From Sphingomonas jeddahensis (GTDB lineage Bacteria; Pseudomonadota; Alphaproteobacteria; Sphingomonadales; Sphingomonadaceae), in the NCBI RefSeq assembly GCF_001981525.1, contig NZ_MPSB01000003.1, positions 62,001 through 126,000 of the forward strand: a DNA stretch of 64,000 nucleotides, read 5' to 3'. Each line of letters begins with the position of its first letter. Position 1 is the first letter of the stretch. Below, piece after piece: positions 57,174-64,000 of the stretch. Both the position numbers and the translations under genes were made by a program. The notes under the pieces are model-generated. The model was not told where the DNA came from. It saw only the letters and a program-made list of their open reading frames with translations, and did not search any database.

Positions 57174-59873
57174 TTACGCACCGAAGGTCCGCTGCCACCA
57201 GCCGCGGCGCGGCGTGTTGGCGGCGTCACCCTCGGGCGCCTCGACCGAACCTTCGACCGCAGCGTCCGGCGGCGCTGCGCCATCGACGTCGTTCGCGGCA
57301 AGCGTGCCGGTCTCCGTCGCTTCTGGCGCTGGCAGTTCAGCGGAGGGCACGTCCGCTGCCGGCACATCGGCCTTCTTGCGGCGCGTGCGCTTCGGCTTGG
57401 CGGGTGCCTCAATCTCGGCTGGCGCAACGGTCGCCGCTTCCTCCACCGACGGTGCGTCGGCCTTTTTGCGACGCGTGCGCTTCGGCTTGGCCGGTGCCTC
57501 CTCGGTCGCGGGCGCGATCGCCTCGATGCCGGGCGTCTCGATCGGCGCGGCGGCAGCGTCGGCTGGTGCCGCCTCGACAGTCGCTTCCTCGACCGCCTTC
57601 TTGGCGCGGGGGCGACGGCGCGTCTTCGGCGCAGGCTGCTCCGGCTCTGGCACGGCTTCAGCAATCGGCGCTTCGACCTGCGGTGCTTCCTCGGCGGCCG
57701 GCTCCGAAACGGGAGCTTCCACCGCTTCCGGCTCGCCGGTCAACTCGGCCGCTTCGGCCTGAGCTTCGCCTTCTACGCCGCCCTCGCGACGACGACCGCG
57801 ACGGCCGCGACGATTGCGGCGGCGACGGCCGCCTTCGCTCTCGCCGGCTGCCTCACCCTCGTCGCCAGCGGCGACAGCCTCGCCCGCTTCCTCTTCGTCG
57901 GCCGTCTCATCCTCGACGTCGCTCAAGTCGGCGTTGGAAGCCGGCGTAGCCTCCCCTTCACCAAGGGTGCGCCCGCGACGTCCGCGGCGACGGCGCCGCT
58001 TGCGGCCGCCCTCGCGCGGCTCCTCGCTGCGCTGCTCGTCCGGCCGAGGCGCCTCGTCCTCGGCTACGGCCTCCTCGTCCTCTTCCTCCTCGATCTCGTC
58101 TTCGATGTCCTCGTCGATCTCGATGACGGGAGGATCGAATTTGGGCGCATAAGCCGGCGGCGGACCCGAAGCCTCGACCGACATACGCGCGCCTTCCTGC
58201 TCGCCGTCCGGCAGGATCTCGACCGTCACGCCATAGCGATCCTCAATCTCGGCAATGTCGGCACGCTTGCGGTTGAGGACGTAGAAGGCGGCTTCCTGGC
58301 TGCAGCGCAGCGTCAGCAACGAACCGCGACCACGTGCCGCCTCATCCTCGATCAGGCGCAATGCGCTGAGACCAGACGACGACGCCGTGCGCACAAACCC
58401 CGTGCCCTCGCAATGCGGGCAGGGACGGGTTGATGCTTCGAGCACGCCGGTGCGCAGGCGCTGGCGGCTCATCTCCATCAGACCGAAGCTTGAGATACGG
58501 CCGACCTGGATGCGAGCGCGATCGTTCTTCAGCGCCTCCTTCATCGCCTTCTCGACCTTCCGGACATTGGAATTGTTATCCATGTCGATGAAGTCGATGA
58601 CGACCAGGCCGGCCATGTCGCGCAGCCGCAGCTGACGCGCGATTTCCTGCGCCGCCTCAAGGTTGGTCGCGGTCGCCGTCTGCTCGATATTGTGCTCGCG
58701 CGTCGACCGCCCGGAGTTGATGTCGATCGACACCAAGGCCTCGGTCGGATTGATGACGAGATAGCCACCCGATTTCAGCTGCACCACCGGATGGTACATG
58801 GCGGCGAGCTGGTCCTCGACATGGCAGCGCTGGAACAAGGGAATGGGGTCGCTGTAATGCTTCACCTTCTTGGCGTGGCTGGGCATCAGCAGGCGCATGA
58901 ATTCCTTCGCCTGGCGATAACCTTCGTCGCCCTCGACGATCACCTCGTCGATGTCCTTGTTGTAGATGTCGCGGATCGCTCGCTTGATGAGATCCGAATC
59001 GCCATAGATCAGCGCCGGAGCGGCGCTGGAAAGCGTCTGTTCGCGAATGCCGTCCCACAGTCGGGCGAGATAATCAAAGTCCCGCTTGATCTCGGTACGC
59101 GTGCGGCTGAGGCCGGCGGTACGCACAATACATCCCATTGACGGCGGCAGTTCCATTTCCGCCATGATCGACTTCAGACGCTTGCGATCGGCAGAATTGC
59201 TGATCTTGCGGCTGATCCCGCCGCCGTGCGACGTGTTGGGCATCAGCACGCAATAACGGCCGGCGAGCGACAGGTATGTCGTCAGCGCCGCGCCCTTGTT
59301 TCCGCGCTCTTCCTTGACGACCTGAACCAGCAATACCTGCCGGCGGCGGATCACGTCCTGAATCTTGTAGCGGCGGCGCAGATTCATACGGCGCTGGCGC
59401 AGCGCCTCCACCTGATCGTCGTTGATGCCGGTCGCGGGCCGGGCGAGGCGGTCCTCACCCTCGATCTCCTCGCCGTCTTCCGCTTCACTGTCGGCGTCAT
59501 CCTCGGCGAAATCTGCATCACCATCAGACGCGTCATCGTCTTCGTGCGCTTCCTGCTCGGCGCGCAGCTTTGCTTCTTCGGCCGCATGCTCGGCCTCTTC
59601 GGCCAGCAGCGCGTCACGATCCTCCTTGGGGATCTGATAATAATCGGGGTGGATTTCAGAGAAGGCGAGGAAGCCGTGGCGGTTGCCGCCGTAATCGATG
59701 AACGCCGCCTGCAGCGACGGTTCGACCCGCGTCACCTTGGCAAGATAGATATTTCCCTTGAGCTGCTTGCGCTCGGCACTCTCGAAATCAAACTCCTCGA
59801 TACGGTTTCCCTTGACGACGGCCACGCGGGTTTCCTCCCGGTGGCGTGCGTCGATCAGCATGCGCATGGTCAT
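57174..59873 (-). CDS. rne: Ribonuclease E with long C-terminal disordered tail
   Basis: RNase E is the main endonuclease of mRNA decay and rRNA processing and scaffolds the degradosome. The 899-residue product starts at ATG 59873 (MTMRMLIDARHREETRV). The S1 domain is split by an acidic insertion (about 88-150, AHEDDDASDGDADFAEDDAD), as in other alphaproteobacteria. Catalytic Asp motifs are VSIDINSGRST and VIDFIDMDNNSN; the Zn-link is RPCPHCEGTG. From about residue 640 the tail is Glu- and Arg-rich, with GRKRRRRRGRRGR and GRRRRNRRGRRGRR blocks and two near-identical KPKRTRRKKAD repeats. An upstream ATG would add 73 residues from the leader and is rejected. Confidence 0.96.
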   Translation of the reverse strand: MTMRMLIDARHREETRVAVVKGNRIEEFDFESAERKQLKGNIYLAKVTRVEPSLQAAFIDYGGNRHGFLAFSEIHPDYYQIPKEDRDALLAEEAEHAAEEAKLRAEQEAHEDDDASDGDADFAEDDADSEAEDGEEIEGEDRLARPATGINDDQVEALRQRRMNLRRRYKIQDVIRRRQVLLVQVVKEERGNKGAALTTYLSLAGRYCVLMPNTSHGGGISRKISNSADRKRLKSIMAEMELPPSMGCIVRTAGLSRTRTEIKRDFDYLARLWDGIREQTLSSAAPALIYGDSDLIKRAIRDIYNKDIDEVIVEGDEGYRQAKEFMRLLMPSHAKKVKHYSDPIPLFQRCHVEDQLAAMYHPVVQLKSGGYLVINPTEALVSIDINSGRSTREHNIEQTATATNLEAAQEIARQLRLRDMAGLVVIDFIDMDNNSNVRKVEKAMKEALKNDRARIQVGRISSFGLMEMSRQRLRTGVLEASTRPCPHCEGTGFVRTASSSGLSALRLIEDEAARGRGSLLTLRCSQEAAFYVLNRKRADIAEIEDRYGVTVEILPDGEQEGARMSVEASGPPPAYAPKFDPPVIEIDEDIEDEIEEEEDEEAVAEDEAPRPDEQRSEEPREGGRKRRRRRGRRGRTLGEGEATPASNADLSDVEDETADEEEAGEAVAAGDEGEAAGESEGGRRRRNRRGRRGRRREGGVEGEAQAEAAELTGEPEAVEAPVSEPAAEEAPQVEAPIAEAVPEPEQPAPKTRRRPRAKKAVEEATVEAAPADAAAAPIETPGIEAIAPATEEAPAKPKRTRRKKADAPSVEEAATVAPAEIEAPAKPKRTRRKKADVPAADVPSAELPAPEATETGTLAANDVDGAAPPDAAVEGSVEAPEGDAANTPRRGWWQRTFGA

Positions 59874-59886
59874 TGAATTGTCTCCA

Positions 59887-59922
59887 CGCGCGACTCGCGC
59901 CGCCGAACGGCGGGGTCGCGCG
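59887..59922 (-). promoter_or_regulatory. Hairpin in the rne leader next to the ribosome-binding site
   Basis: Outer arms CGCGCGAC (59887-59894) and GTCGCGCG (59915-59922) pair perfectly. An inner stem CCGCCG/CGGCGG (59900-59905 and 59908-59913) stacks inside. On the rne transcript it lies directly before GTGGAGA, the probable ribosome-binding site. RNase E cleaving or sensing its own leader is known in E. coli; the same here is inference. Confidence 0.6.
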
Positions 59923-60217
59923 ATGATAAGGCGCTGCCGGCCCCTCACGGGCGGGCAGGCGGATGGTGATGAAACGTGCCTTCGTCCACCGCGCATTTCC
60001 GGGCGCTGCGCCCTGGAACGATCCCGTGCCCGCGCCGCCGGCAGAGGCCGGTCGGAACTGCGGTGAAGGGATATGCGACATGCGTACGTCAACCTGATGG
60101 CTCATACCGGCTTGAAACGCCGGTCGAGCAGTGGGTCGGCGGCGGAAGCGGAGCGCCCGCACACCGATCAGGATGCGAGGTAGCAAGTCCCGCGTCGTTC
60201 GGCAACTGGAACAAGCC

Positions 60218-60233
60218 TGCCGGCCGGCCGGCA
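60218..60233. promoter_or_regulatory. 16-base perfect palindrome TGCCGGCCGGCCGGCA
   Basis: A fully symmetric site in the divergent interval, 86 bases before the amidase start. It could be a regulator site; GC-rich palindromes also arise by chance in this genome. Confidence 0.35.
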
Positions 60234-60318
60234 AAATCATGCCGAACAGCTTTTTAACCGTTCCGGGAAACCCTGGCTTGAGGCGCGGCCGCTATCCCGA
60301 TGGACAGGGAAAAAGGGT

Positions 60319-61560
60319 ATGCGTTTCATGGCTTTTCGCTGGACCGGTAGCCGGGCGGCGCGGCATGCACGTAGCATGTCGCTGCTGTTCGCCCTCGTCA
60401 GCCTGGTGGTAGGCGGACCCGTATTGGCCGCAACCGTGCAGCGCGTGGAAGTACGCGGTGAGCGGATTACGATCCGTTTCGACGAAGCGGTGCGCGGCGC
60501 GTCAAGCTTCATCCTGGACGGGCCGCAGCGGATCGCGATCGACATCGACGGCGCGCGGCCGGGCCGTGCGGCAAACGGTGACGGGCCGATCGCGGCGATC
60601 CGGCAGGGGTGGCGTGGGCCGGACGGTGCGCGCGTCGTGCTTGATCTCGCCCAGCCGATGATCGTGGCCAAGGGCTCGTTCGATGACGAAGGGCGCAGTT
60701 TGGAGTTGTCGCTGCGCGAGGTGGATCGCCAACGCTTCAGTCTGGCGAGCGCGGCATCGCCGCTCAGCTTCCTGTGGGGCAAGCCAAAGCCCAAGTACAA
60801 GGTGTCGATCCCGGTGCCGCCCGCCGCAAAGAGCGTCCTGCCCGAGGTCCGCGGCGACGACAGCCGGCCGCTGGTGGTGATCGATGCCGGGCACGGCGGC
60901 AACGATCCCGGCGCGATCAACCCGGAAACCGGCCTGCGCGAAAAGGACGTGACGCTGAGAATCGCTAAGGCGATCCGCGACGAACTGCTCGACTCCGGGC
61001 GCGTGCGGGTGGCGCTGACGCGCGACGACGATCGCTACATTCTTCATCGTGAACGGTTCGGCATGGCCAGGCGGCTGGGTGCAGACCTGTTTATCTCTAT
61101 CCACTGTGATAGCGCGGGCAATGTCGAGGCGACTGGTGCGACCGCCTATACCTTGTCCGATGTCGCATCCGATAAGGAGGCTGCTCGGCTCGCGGCACGC
61201 GAGAACAAGGCGGACATCATCGCCGGTGTGAATCTGGCGGAGGAGGAGGACGTGTCCTCGATCCTGATCGACCTCACCCAGCGCGAAACGATGAACGCCT
61301 CCGCTGGCTTTGCGCGGTTGCTAGGGCGTGAGGCGAGGCCGTTGATCCCGGTGAAGGCGAACTTCCATCGCATGGCGTCGCTGCTGGTGCTCAAGGCGCC
61401 CGACATGCCGTCGATCCTGTTCGAAACAGGCTATCTGTCAAACGCGCAGGACGCCGCATTTCTCGACAGCCGCGAGGGCCGCCAGCGTATTGCGCAGAGC
61501 GTGCGCCGCGCGGTGGAAATCCACTTCGCCCGCCGCGCACTGCAAACGGCATCGCGGTGA
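60319..61560 (+). CDS. N-acetylmuramoyl-L-alanine amidase with AMIN domain (AmiC type)
   Basis: This periplasmic zinc amidase cuts the bond between N-acetylmuramate and the peptide stem during daughter-cell separation. The 413-residue product has a signal peptide (about 1-37), an AMIN septum-targeting domain (ATVQRVEVRGERITIRFDEA to about 150), and an Amidase_3 domain with ligand motifs VIDAGHGGNDPGA, LREKDVTL, FISIHCDSAG and the catalytic Glu in ILFETGYLSN. The segment ENKADIIAGVNLAEEEDVSS is probably the autoinhibitory helix that EnvC/NlpD-type activators displace. It lies upstream of the PBP1a gene on the same strand. Confidence 0.93.
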   Translation: MRFMAFRWTGSRAARHARSMSLLFALVSLVVGGPVLAATVQRVEVRGERITIRFDEAVRGASSFILDGPQRIAIDIDGARPGRAANGDGPIAAIRQGWRGPDGARVVLDLAQPMIVAKGSFDDEGRSLELSLREVDRQRFSLASAASPLSFLWGKPKPKYKVSIPVPPAAKSVLPEVRGDDSRPLVVIDAGHGGNDPGAINPETGLREKDVTLRIAKAIRDELLDSGRVRVALTRDDDRYILHRERFGMARRLGADLFISIHCDSAGNVEATGATAYTLSDVASDKEAARLAARENKADIIAGVNLAEEEDVSSILIDLTQRETMNASAGFARLLGREARPLIPVKANFHRMASLLVLKAPDMPSILFETGYLSNAQDAAFLDSREGRQRIAQSVRRAVEIHFARRALQTASR

Positions 61561-61572
61561 CGCCTTACTGTT

Positions 61573-61676
61573 CCTCTCACGCCTAGCGGGAGGGGTAGGC
61601 CTGGCTGCGTCGCCCCACAGTGCAGCGCCTGAGGGCACGCCCTTCGCTAGCCCCCTCGCAGTCGGCAGGGGAGTTT
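61573..61676. repeat. Degenerate family E-like repeat between amidase and PBP1a genes
   Basis: CTCTCACGCCTAGCGGGAGG with GTAGGCCTGG on the left faces CCCCTCGCAGTCGGCAGGGG on the right. Poorly conserved but in the same style as the glnB-glnA spacer. Confidence 0.4.
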
Positions 61677-61740
61677 TGCCGGTGCCGCTTCAATCCGCGT
61701 TGCCAGCCTCGAACCCGCCGCCTAAACACCAGCGCTGCGT

Positions 61741-64000
61741 ATGGCGTCCACCCCTCCCGAACCAATGAAGCTGCGCCACCGCATGAGCGATGTGGGCGCG
61801 CGCCTGTCCGACCTTTGGAGCCGCCGGTGGGTAAAGGGATTAGCGATCCTTGCCGCGATCGGCCTCCTCGTGGCGGGCGGCGGCTGGTGGTTCATCTCAC
61901 GCGATCTGCCGTCCGTCGAGCAACTGCGCACCTATGAGCCGCCGCTTCCCACAAACGTGCGCGCGATCGACGGTTCGCCGGTTTATTCCTACGCCCGCGA
62001 GCGACGGGTGGAACTGAGCTTCGCCGAATATCCGCCGCTCCTGATCCGCGCCTTTCTGGCTGCGGAGGACAAGACCTTCTTCGAGCACCATGGCGTCGAT
62101 TTTCCCGGCCTTGCCGGCGCAGTGGTCGATTACGTGTCCAAGATGGGCAGCGGCCAGCGCGCGCGCGGCGGTTCGACGATCACGCAGCAGGTCGCCAAGA
62201 ACCTGCTGATCGGCAACGAATATTCGCCCACGCGCAAGATCAAGGAGGCGATTCTCGCCTGGCGGATCGAGGATACGCTGACCAAGCCGCAGATCCTGGA
62301 ATTGTACCTCAACCAGATCTTCCTTGGCCGTAATGCCTATGGCGTGGAGGCCGCGAGCCATGCTTATTTCGACAAGGAACTGCACGAACTGAACCTGTCG
62401 CAGATGGCCTATATCGCCATCCTGCCAAAGGGGCCTGCCAATTACGATCCGTTCCGCGATACGGAGCGCGCGCTGGAACGCCGCAACTGGGCGCTGGGCG
62501 AGATGGAGCAAAACGGCTTCATCACCGCCGCGCAGCGAGCAGAGGCGCAAGCGCAGCCGATCGGCGCGATCCTGCAGCGGGTGCCCAAGTTCGAACGGGT
62601 CGGCGGCTATTTCGTCGAGGAAGTTCGCCGTGAATTGATTGCCAAGTTCGGCGAAACGGCGCGCGATGGCCCGTACAGCGTGTATTCGGGCGGCCTATGG
62701 GTGCGCACCTCGATGGATCGCCGCGTGCAGGAGGCTGCTGCTGAGGCGTTGCGCGATGGTCTGCTGCGCTATGATCGGGGGCGTGGCTTCTCTGGCCCGC
62801 TGAAGAAGGTGGAGATTGATGGCGACCGCTGGCAGGTCGCGCTTCTCAGCAGCAACATCACGCTCGACTATGCCGATTGGCGTCCCGCGATCGTGATTTC
62901 GCGTGACAGCAACGAGGCCAGAATTGGCTTTGCCGATGGCAAGGAAGGCACATTGCCCCGATCGGCGGCTCAGATGCCGCTGCGCGGGAAAGGCACGCCG
63001 GCGTTCGGCACGTTGACGCCTGGTGACATCATCGCCGTGTCGCCTTCGGGCAGTCAGTTCGCGCTACGATCGGTGCCGAAGATCTCGGGCGGGTTCGTTG
63101 TGCAGGAGCCGCAGACCGGACGAATTCTGGCGATGCAGGGCGGGTTCGATGCCTCGCTCCAGTCGTTCAACCGCGCGACCCAGGCGATGCGCCAGCCCGG
63201 CTCGACCATCAAGCCGATCGTCTATGCTGCGGCGCTGGAGCACGGCATGACGCCGGCTTCGATCATCGTCGACGGGCCGTTCTGCGTCGATCAGGGCGCG
63301 CGACTCGGGCAGAAGTGCTTCCGGAACTTCGGCAATTCGCGTGGCGCCGGCCCCCACACGATGCGTTGGGGCATCGAGCAGTCGCGCAACCTGATGACGG
63401 TACGCACCGCTGCCCAAACGGGCATGGCGAATGTCGTGCGGCTGATGAAGAACATGCAGATCGGCGACTATCAACCATACCTCTCCTACGCGCTTGGTGC
63501 TGGCGAGACGACCGTCACCAAGATGGTCAATGCTTATGGGGTGCTCGCCAATCAGGGGCGCTGGCATGATCCCACGCTGATCGACTACGTCCAGAACCGG
63601 CGCGGACAGGTGATCTGGCCGGAGAATTGGCGTCCCTGCGATCGCTGCAACATGCGCGATTGGGATGGCAAGGCCATGCCGCGTCCCGCTACGCGCGGGC
63701 GTCAGGTGCTCGACGCCATGTCAGCCTATCAGATGGTGCATATCACAGAAGGCGTGATCGAACGCGGCACGGCGACCATCCTGCGCGACCTGAAGCGCCC
63801 GATCTTCGGCAAGACGGGAACCAACACCGGGCCGAAGGACGTCTGGTTCATTGGCGGCACCCCGCAAATGGTGGCCGGCGTCTATATTGGCTATGATTCG
63901 CCGGTGAACCTCGGCAGCTATGCGCAGGGCGGCACGCTTGCGGCGCCGATCTTCAAGCAATGGGCCACCAAGGCGTATGAGGGGATGGACGTGTTGCCGT
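61741..64000 (+). CDS. mrcA: Penicillin-binding protein 1A, bifunctional (3' end outside window)
   Basis: PBP1a polymerises glycan strands and cross-links them in the periplasm. The 753 visible codons show a basic cytoplasmic N-terminus, one membrane span (LAILAAIGLLVAGGGWWFI, about 38-56), and a GT51 transglycosylase domain with the catalytic Glu109 in AAEDKTFFEHHGVD plus RGGSTITQQVAKNLL. An OB-like insert follows. The transpeptidase has all three motifs: Ser488-x-x-Lys491 in QPGSTIKPIVYA, SRN in EQSRNLMTV, and KTG at 691-693 in FGKTGTNTGPKD. The frame is open at the window end. No clear ribosome-binding site precedes ATG 61741; ATG 61765 is an alternative. Its place after the amidase gene is common in proteobacteria. 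Confidence 0.93.
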   Translation, partial: MASTPPEPMKLRHRMSDVGARLSDLWSRRWVKGLAILAAIGLLVAGGGWWFISRDLPSVEQLRTYEPPLPTNVRAIDGSPVYSYARERRVELSFAEYPPLLIRAFLAAEDKTFFEHHGVDFPGLAGAVVDYVSKMGSGQRARGGSTITQQVAKNLLIGNEYSPTRKIKEAILAWRIEDTLTKPQILELYLNQIFLGRNAYGVEAASHAYFDKELHELNLSQMAYIAILPKGPANYDPFRDTERALERRNWALGEMEQNGFITAAQRAEAQAQPIGAILQRVPKFERVGGYFVEEVRRELIAKFGETARDGPYSVYSGGLWVRTSMDRRVQEAAAEALRDGLLRYDRGRGFSGPLKKVEIDGDRWQVALLSSNITLDYADWRPAIVISRDSNEARIGFADGKEGTLPRSAAQMPLRGKGTPAFGTLTPGDIIAVSPSGSQFALRSVPKISGGFVVQEPQTGRILAMQGGFDASLQSFNRATQAMRQPGSTIKPIVYAAALEHGMTPASIIVDGPFCVDQGARLGQKCFRNFGNSRGAGPHTMRWGIEQSRNLMTVRTAAQTGMANVVRLMKNMQIGDYQPYLSYALGAGETTVTKMVNAYGVLANQGRWHDPTLIDYVQNRRGQVIWPENWRPCDRCNMRDWDGKAMPRPATRGRQVLDAMSAYQMVHITEGVIERGTATILRDLKRPIFGKTGTNTGPKDVWFIGGTPQMVAGVYIGYDSPVNLGSYAQGGTLAAPIFKQWATKAYEGMDVLP

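Larger units (their letters stand above)
59874..60318. other. Divergent regulatory interval between rne and the amidase gene
   Basis: A 445-base region with no supported gene. It must hold the promoter and leader of rne (minus) and the promoter of the amidase (plus). It contains the strong hairpin at 59887-59922 next to the rne ribosome-binding site and a 16-base perfect palindrome at 60218-60233. Confidence 0.7.

Noticed and set aside
57404..57949. Arg/Pro-rich plus-strand frame opposite the rne tail
   Set aside because: Low-complexity antisense of the Glu/Ala/Arg-rich RNase E tail, not a gene.

Overview
The window is GC-rich, densely coded chromosomal DNA from an alphaproteobacterium. A sphingomonad (Sphingomonas or a close relative) is the best guess. 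The grounds are the nuoA-N - birA - coaX - rnj - DUF1467 order, the mrp / hflK-hflC-degP arrangement, a C-terminally extended RNase E together with RNase J, a haem-carrying PQQ alcohol dehydrogenase, and many short inverted repeats between genes. This assignment is inferred from gene content; there is no rRNA gene. I saw no tRNA, prophage, IS element or CRISPR array.

Layout. (1) 1-1361: the C-terminal part of a PQQ-dependent quinohaemoprotein dehydrogenase. (2) 1562-3513: glnB-glnA behind a well-formed sigma-54 (-24/-12) promoter. (3) 3971-5581: a HerA/DUF853 ATPase. 9329-5702 (minus): hflK-hflC-degP envelope quality control, divergent from mrp (9392). (4) 10412-18291: CoA-binding protein, MATE exporter, lipid kinase, hemB, two GNAT acetyltransferases, a membrane-fused spermidine-synthase-like protein and a small membrane protein. 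(5) 21950-18357 (minus): an arginine succinyltransferase (AST) segment made of an M20 hydrolase, astA and astB. (6) 22110-36813: a complete 14-gene nuo operon for respiratory complex I, followed by birA, coaX, RNase J and a DUF1467 protein. (7) 40687-47167: a little-characterised block with a two-TM coiled-coil protein resembling the polarity factor TipN, an HPt-like protein without its histidine, a nucleotidyltransferase-like/membrane fusion, a DUF2336 protein, and a histidine-kinase-like protein that also lacks its phospho-acceptor histidine. (8) 47174-51489: lipid-linked sugar or glycan genes (GT-C-like membrane protein, GtrA, methyltransferase, GT2). (9) 51511-64000: periplasmic proteostasis and cell-wall genes (LysM-M48 protease, DUF885 peptidase, DsbA-like thioredoxin, BepA-like M48-TPR protease, RNase E, AmiC-type amidase, and a PBP1a that runs off the window).

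Most genes within operons overlap by 1-4 bases (ATGA, GTGA, TAATG), which suggests translational coupling. In two places in nuo the coupling runs through a tiny ORF. RNase J appears to start at ATT, because its conserved first strand lies upstream of the first ATG. At least five families of intergenic inverted repeats recur, and a fragment of one lies inside the nuoL-nuoM spacer. The best candidate for an undescribed system is the 40.7-47.2 kb block.
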